A DNA stretch of 7,881 nucleotides from a bacterium (lineage in GTDB: Bacteria > Bacteroidota > Bacteroidia > B-17B0 > Aurantibacillaceae): contig DAHXOV010000334.1 in the NCBI GenBank assembly GCA_027364695.1, positions 1 through 7,881 of the forward strand, in the 5' to 3' direction. Position 1 is the first letter of the stretch, and each line of letters begins with the position of its first letter. The translations under genes and the position numbers were made by a program. Shown piece by piece: positions 5,844-7,881 of this stretch. The notes beneath the pieces were generated by a model. That model searched no databases, was not told the DNA's origin, and saw nothing but the letters and a program-made list of their open reading frames with translations.

Positions 5844-6902
5844 TTACTTCGTATTCTTATACTCTGACTTTTTAGAAAACAACGCGTCTGCAAGTATATT
5901 GTACCTCAATGATATTTCATATCCTCCCGTACCTTTGGTAGCTATTTTATAAGTTGATATATTGTAATCATACGCAATATTCACTGCAAAATTTCCCATA
6001 TCAAACAACAATTGTGCTATCAATGCGTCTTTATTCCTATAATACAAGCCAACACCACATTTTATTTCTTTCTTTTCTCCTGTTATTTTAGTTCCGTTCT
6101 TAAACCTATACAATAAATGTGCTCCTAAATTCAACTCTCTGGCAGGTTTTTGTATCTGATATAATATATTTGGCATAACACTAATGGCTGTACCCGATAT
6201 ATCAAATAAACCCGTTGCATGAAAAGCAAACCTCGCAGGCAATCTATAATCAGACGCTGTTGTATAACTTAACTTCGGTGCATTGATATGATACGCCCCT
6301 ATACCAAAACGTACCGATGTTACATAATCCCTTTCTTCGCTAATTTTTTTTGTAGAATATTCATAAGCCAAACCCGCTCCCACATCTGTATAAGTAAATT
6401 TTCTAAATGCATAATACTCCCCTGATGGTAAATTTTCATCAAACTTCTCTCCATTAAATTGTTGTGAGAAAATGAGCTTCGGATAATTTGCATTGTTACT
6501 TACAGGTCCTCCATATATTCCTACACTCAAAGCCGACTTATCCGCCAATTTCACAATACCACTCACATTCAAACCAATACTAAGTATCGAAAAATTTGCC
6601 GCTCCCGCCGCATCATTATATACCGTCAAACCACCTCCTATAAAGGCATTTCTCTTTTTGTTTTTAAAAAATCCACCATCTACCTGCAATGCCATCGTCT
6701 TAAACGGACTTCCCATCGCTGACCACTGATTACGATAGTTTGCAATCCCTCTAAAATAGCCATTAAAAAAACCAGTATATGCAGGCGATATAAACAAGGG
6801 CATCTCTTGTATTTGTGAAAAATGTATATCTTGTGACCTTACAGAAATACCAGTATATAAAAATACTAAGGACAATAAAAACCTTATTGGTAAATTTTTC
6901 AT
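5844..6902 (-). CDS. PorP/SprF-family type IX secretion system membrane protein
   Basis: From the ATG at 6902 the product has 352 residues and a standard signal peptide (MKNLPIRFLLSLVFL, cleavage near SRSQ at about 23). The mature N-terminus has the family signature: DIHFSQIQEMPLFISPAYTG (25-44), then RGIANYRNQWSAMGSPFKT (51-69), followed by GGGLTVYNDAAG and successive amphipathic strands to the end. It is a predicted outer-membrane barrel. PorP/SprF proteins serve type IX secretion; SprF of Flavobacterium johnsoniae is needed to secrete the adhesin SprB, whose C-terminal domain is type B. The in-frame ATG at 7013 would add 37 residues with a second hydrophobic stretch and is less likely. It lies 128 bp after a type-B cargo gene and 9 bp before the DUF4340 gene. 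Confidence 0.93.
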   Translation of the reverse strand: MKNLPIRFLLSLVFLYTGISVRSQDIHFSQIQEMPLFISPAYTGFFNGYFRGIANYRNQWSAMGSPFKTMALQVDGGFFKNKKRNAFIGGGLTVYNDAAGAANFSILSIGLNVSGIVKLADKSALSVGIYGGPVSNNANYPKLIFSQQFNGEKFDENLPSGEYYAFRKFTYTDVGAGLAYEYSTKKISEERDYVTSVRFGIGAYHINAPKLSYTTASDYRLPARFAFHATGLFDISGTAISVMPNILYQIQKPARELNLGAHLLYRFKNGTKITGEKKEIKCGVGLYYRNKDALIAQLLFDMGNFAVNIAYDYNISTYKIATKGTGGYEISLRYNILADALFSKKSEYKNTK

Positions 6903-6921
6903 TCTCAATAATAAAGCAGGG

Positions 6922-6929
6922 CAAATATG
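6922..6929 (-). promoter_or_regulatory. -7-like element upstream of the PorP/SprF gene
   Basis: On the minus strand this reads CATATTTG, one mismatch from TAnnTTTG, and lies 19 bases before the ATG at 6902. TTTTG at about 6950-6946 could be the -33 box, but the spacing of 16 is short. Its position favours the 6902 start over 7013. Read-through from the cargo gene is also possible. Confidence 0.3.
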
Positions 6930-7030
6930 ATAAAATATCCGCACACAAAATAAAAAAAATAATGACATTAAAAGTAACACCCTTCTCATCTTTTCAATAG
7001 ATAAATAAACCATTTTTTAAAAACTTAGCT

Positions 7031-7881
7031 CTAACGAATAAGCGTAATACTGCCCTTGGCAAGTTTTTCTTCATTGATAATATTCTTATACTTTACCACA
7101 TAAGCGTACACTCCTGGCTGTGATGCTTTATTTTTATGTGCTCCATCCCAATACTCAAATGGATTGGTAGTAGAAAAAATTTCTTCTCCCCATCTGTTGT
7201 ATATGTGTAACTCATAGTTCTTCAAAAATCTTGGATTCACAGGTCCAAAATAATCATTCACATTATCCCCGTTAGGCGAAAAACCCGTAGGAAAAAGTGC
7301 ATCTGTTCGCTTATCATAAAACACAGCTGTTATCCTGTCATTGGTTTTCAAATTCAGTGTTACTGCCGTATCCCGTACATTGCTCATCAAGGTGTGCACA
7401 GAAGTGTTCTGATTTTCCCAATGATCAAACACATAATTAGTATCTGTTGGAATGGCTTTAAAAGATAAATTAATCGGCGCGTAATACTTCCCCGTCCATG
7501 CAAATTGTCTTAATAAAATGGTATTCAAATACACATATCCTGCACCCGCAGGATACACATCCACCGTTACAAAATAAGGACCATTCAAGCCATAACAGGA
7601 CTTAAATTTGCTATAAATAGTATCACAGCGGTTTTGTATTCTTGTTATAAAAGTATCTGCATTTGCTTGCCAGTCAGTAAAATTTACACCCCATTGTGTA
7701 GAATGGTTATTCATTTCTACAGACAACAAATTTTTAATGTAATTCGCATGATTTTTAAGATTATCACAACTCAATGTCGTATTCAACAAATCCATATACC
7801 TTGTCAGATAGGTATTCTTAAAGCCCGAATTTTGTAATCGCATTTTATTCAATAAATAGGGATGTATTTCATAAGCAGAGG
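7031..7881 (-). CDS. Secreted CotH-type protein with type-B T9SS sorting domain (5' end beyond right edge)
   Basis: The frame is open to the right edge, so only the last 282 residues are seen; a TTG at 7852 is not a credible start. Visible residues 1-95 (NKMRLQNSGFKNTYLTRYMD, LLNTTLS, then helices with SVEMNNHSTQWG and FTDWQANADTFITRI) match the C-terminal helical part of CotH-kinase-family proteins. Residues about 103-190 form a beta-rich linker (VTVDVYPAGAGYVYLN, FDHWENQNT) resembling InlB-type B-repeats. Residues 195-282 are the gliding-motility-associated C-terminal domain: FPTGFSPNGDNVNDYF, YELHIYNRWGEEIF, YWDGAHKNKASQPGVYAYVV and KGSITLIR at the end. That domain targets type IX secretion as a type-B signal. 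Bacterial CotH of Bacillus is a protein kinase, but the catalytic region lies outside the window. A PorP/SprF-family gene follows downstream. Confidence 0.92.
   Translation of the reverse strand, partial: SAYEIHPYLLNKMRLQNSGFKNTYLTRYMDLLNTTLSCDNLKNHANYIKNLLSVEMNNHSTQWGVNFTDWQANADTFITRIQNRCDTIYSKFKSCYGLNGPYFVTVDVYPAGAGYVYLNTILLRQFAWTGKYYAPINLSFKAIPTDTNYVFDHWENQNTSVHTLMSNVRDTAVTLNLKTNDRITAVFYDKRTDALFPTGFSPNGDNVNDYFGPVNPRFLKNYELHIYNRWGEEIFSTTNPFEYWDGAHKNKASQPGVYAYVVKYKNIINEEKLAKGSITLIR

Overview
The window looks like chromosomal DNA from a Bacteroidota organism, most probably a member of Chitinophagales or Saprospirales. The base composition is AT-rich and there are almost no Shine-Dalgarno sites. 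Several genes are preceded by the Bacteroidota-type promoter (TTTG at -33, TAnnTTTG at -7). The protein families fit as well: a PorP/SprF-family protein, a gliding-motility-type C-terminal sorting domain (type IX secretion), and probable DUF4421 and DUF4340 proteins. No rRNA, tRNA, CRISPR array, transposase or phage gene was seen.

Left part (1-2268): a PaaI-type hotdog thioesterase runs off the left edge on the minus strand. It is divergent from trpS (tryptophanyl-tRNA synthetase, plus strand). The 153-bp gap between them holds a perfect 16-bp palindrome overlapping a -7 element. trpS converges on a minus-strand gene for an unrecognised protein with two C-terminal membrane segments.

Middle (2269-4784): a 341-bp gap without a convincing gene contains a multi-part hairpin (2376-2436), an inverted repeat followed by a T-run in the minus direction, a plus-strand promoter, and a reading-frame remnant resembling the C-terminus of a dGTPase-type HD protein. 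Then come three plus-strand units: a small two-TM protein with a PH-like tail, a probable DUF4421 outer-membrane barrel with its own promoter, and a small outer-membrane gene that is split. The split gene's N-terminal and C-terminal parts lie in different frames. At the junction sits one unit strongly resembling the DUF4116-type repeat (ICLESVRQNGYALKFVK), which looks foreign to a barrel.

Right part (4794-7881), all on the minus strand and apparently one locus. In transcription order it holds: the C-terminal end of a secreted CotH-type protein ending in a type-B T9SS sorting domain; a PorP/SprF-family outer-membrane protein; and, 9 bp later, a membrane-anchored DUF4340 protein. Cargo next to PorP/SprF is a known arrangement for type-B T9SS substrates. 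The DUF4340 gene as third member is the less explained part.

The strongest leads are the DUF4116-like insertion with frame break, the structured element at 2376-2436, and the cargo-PorP-DUF4340 locus.
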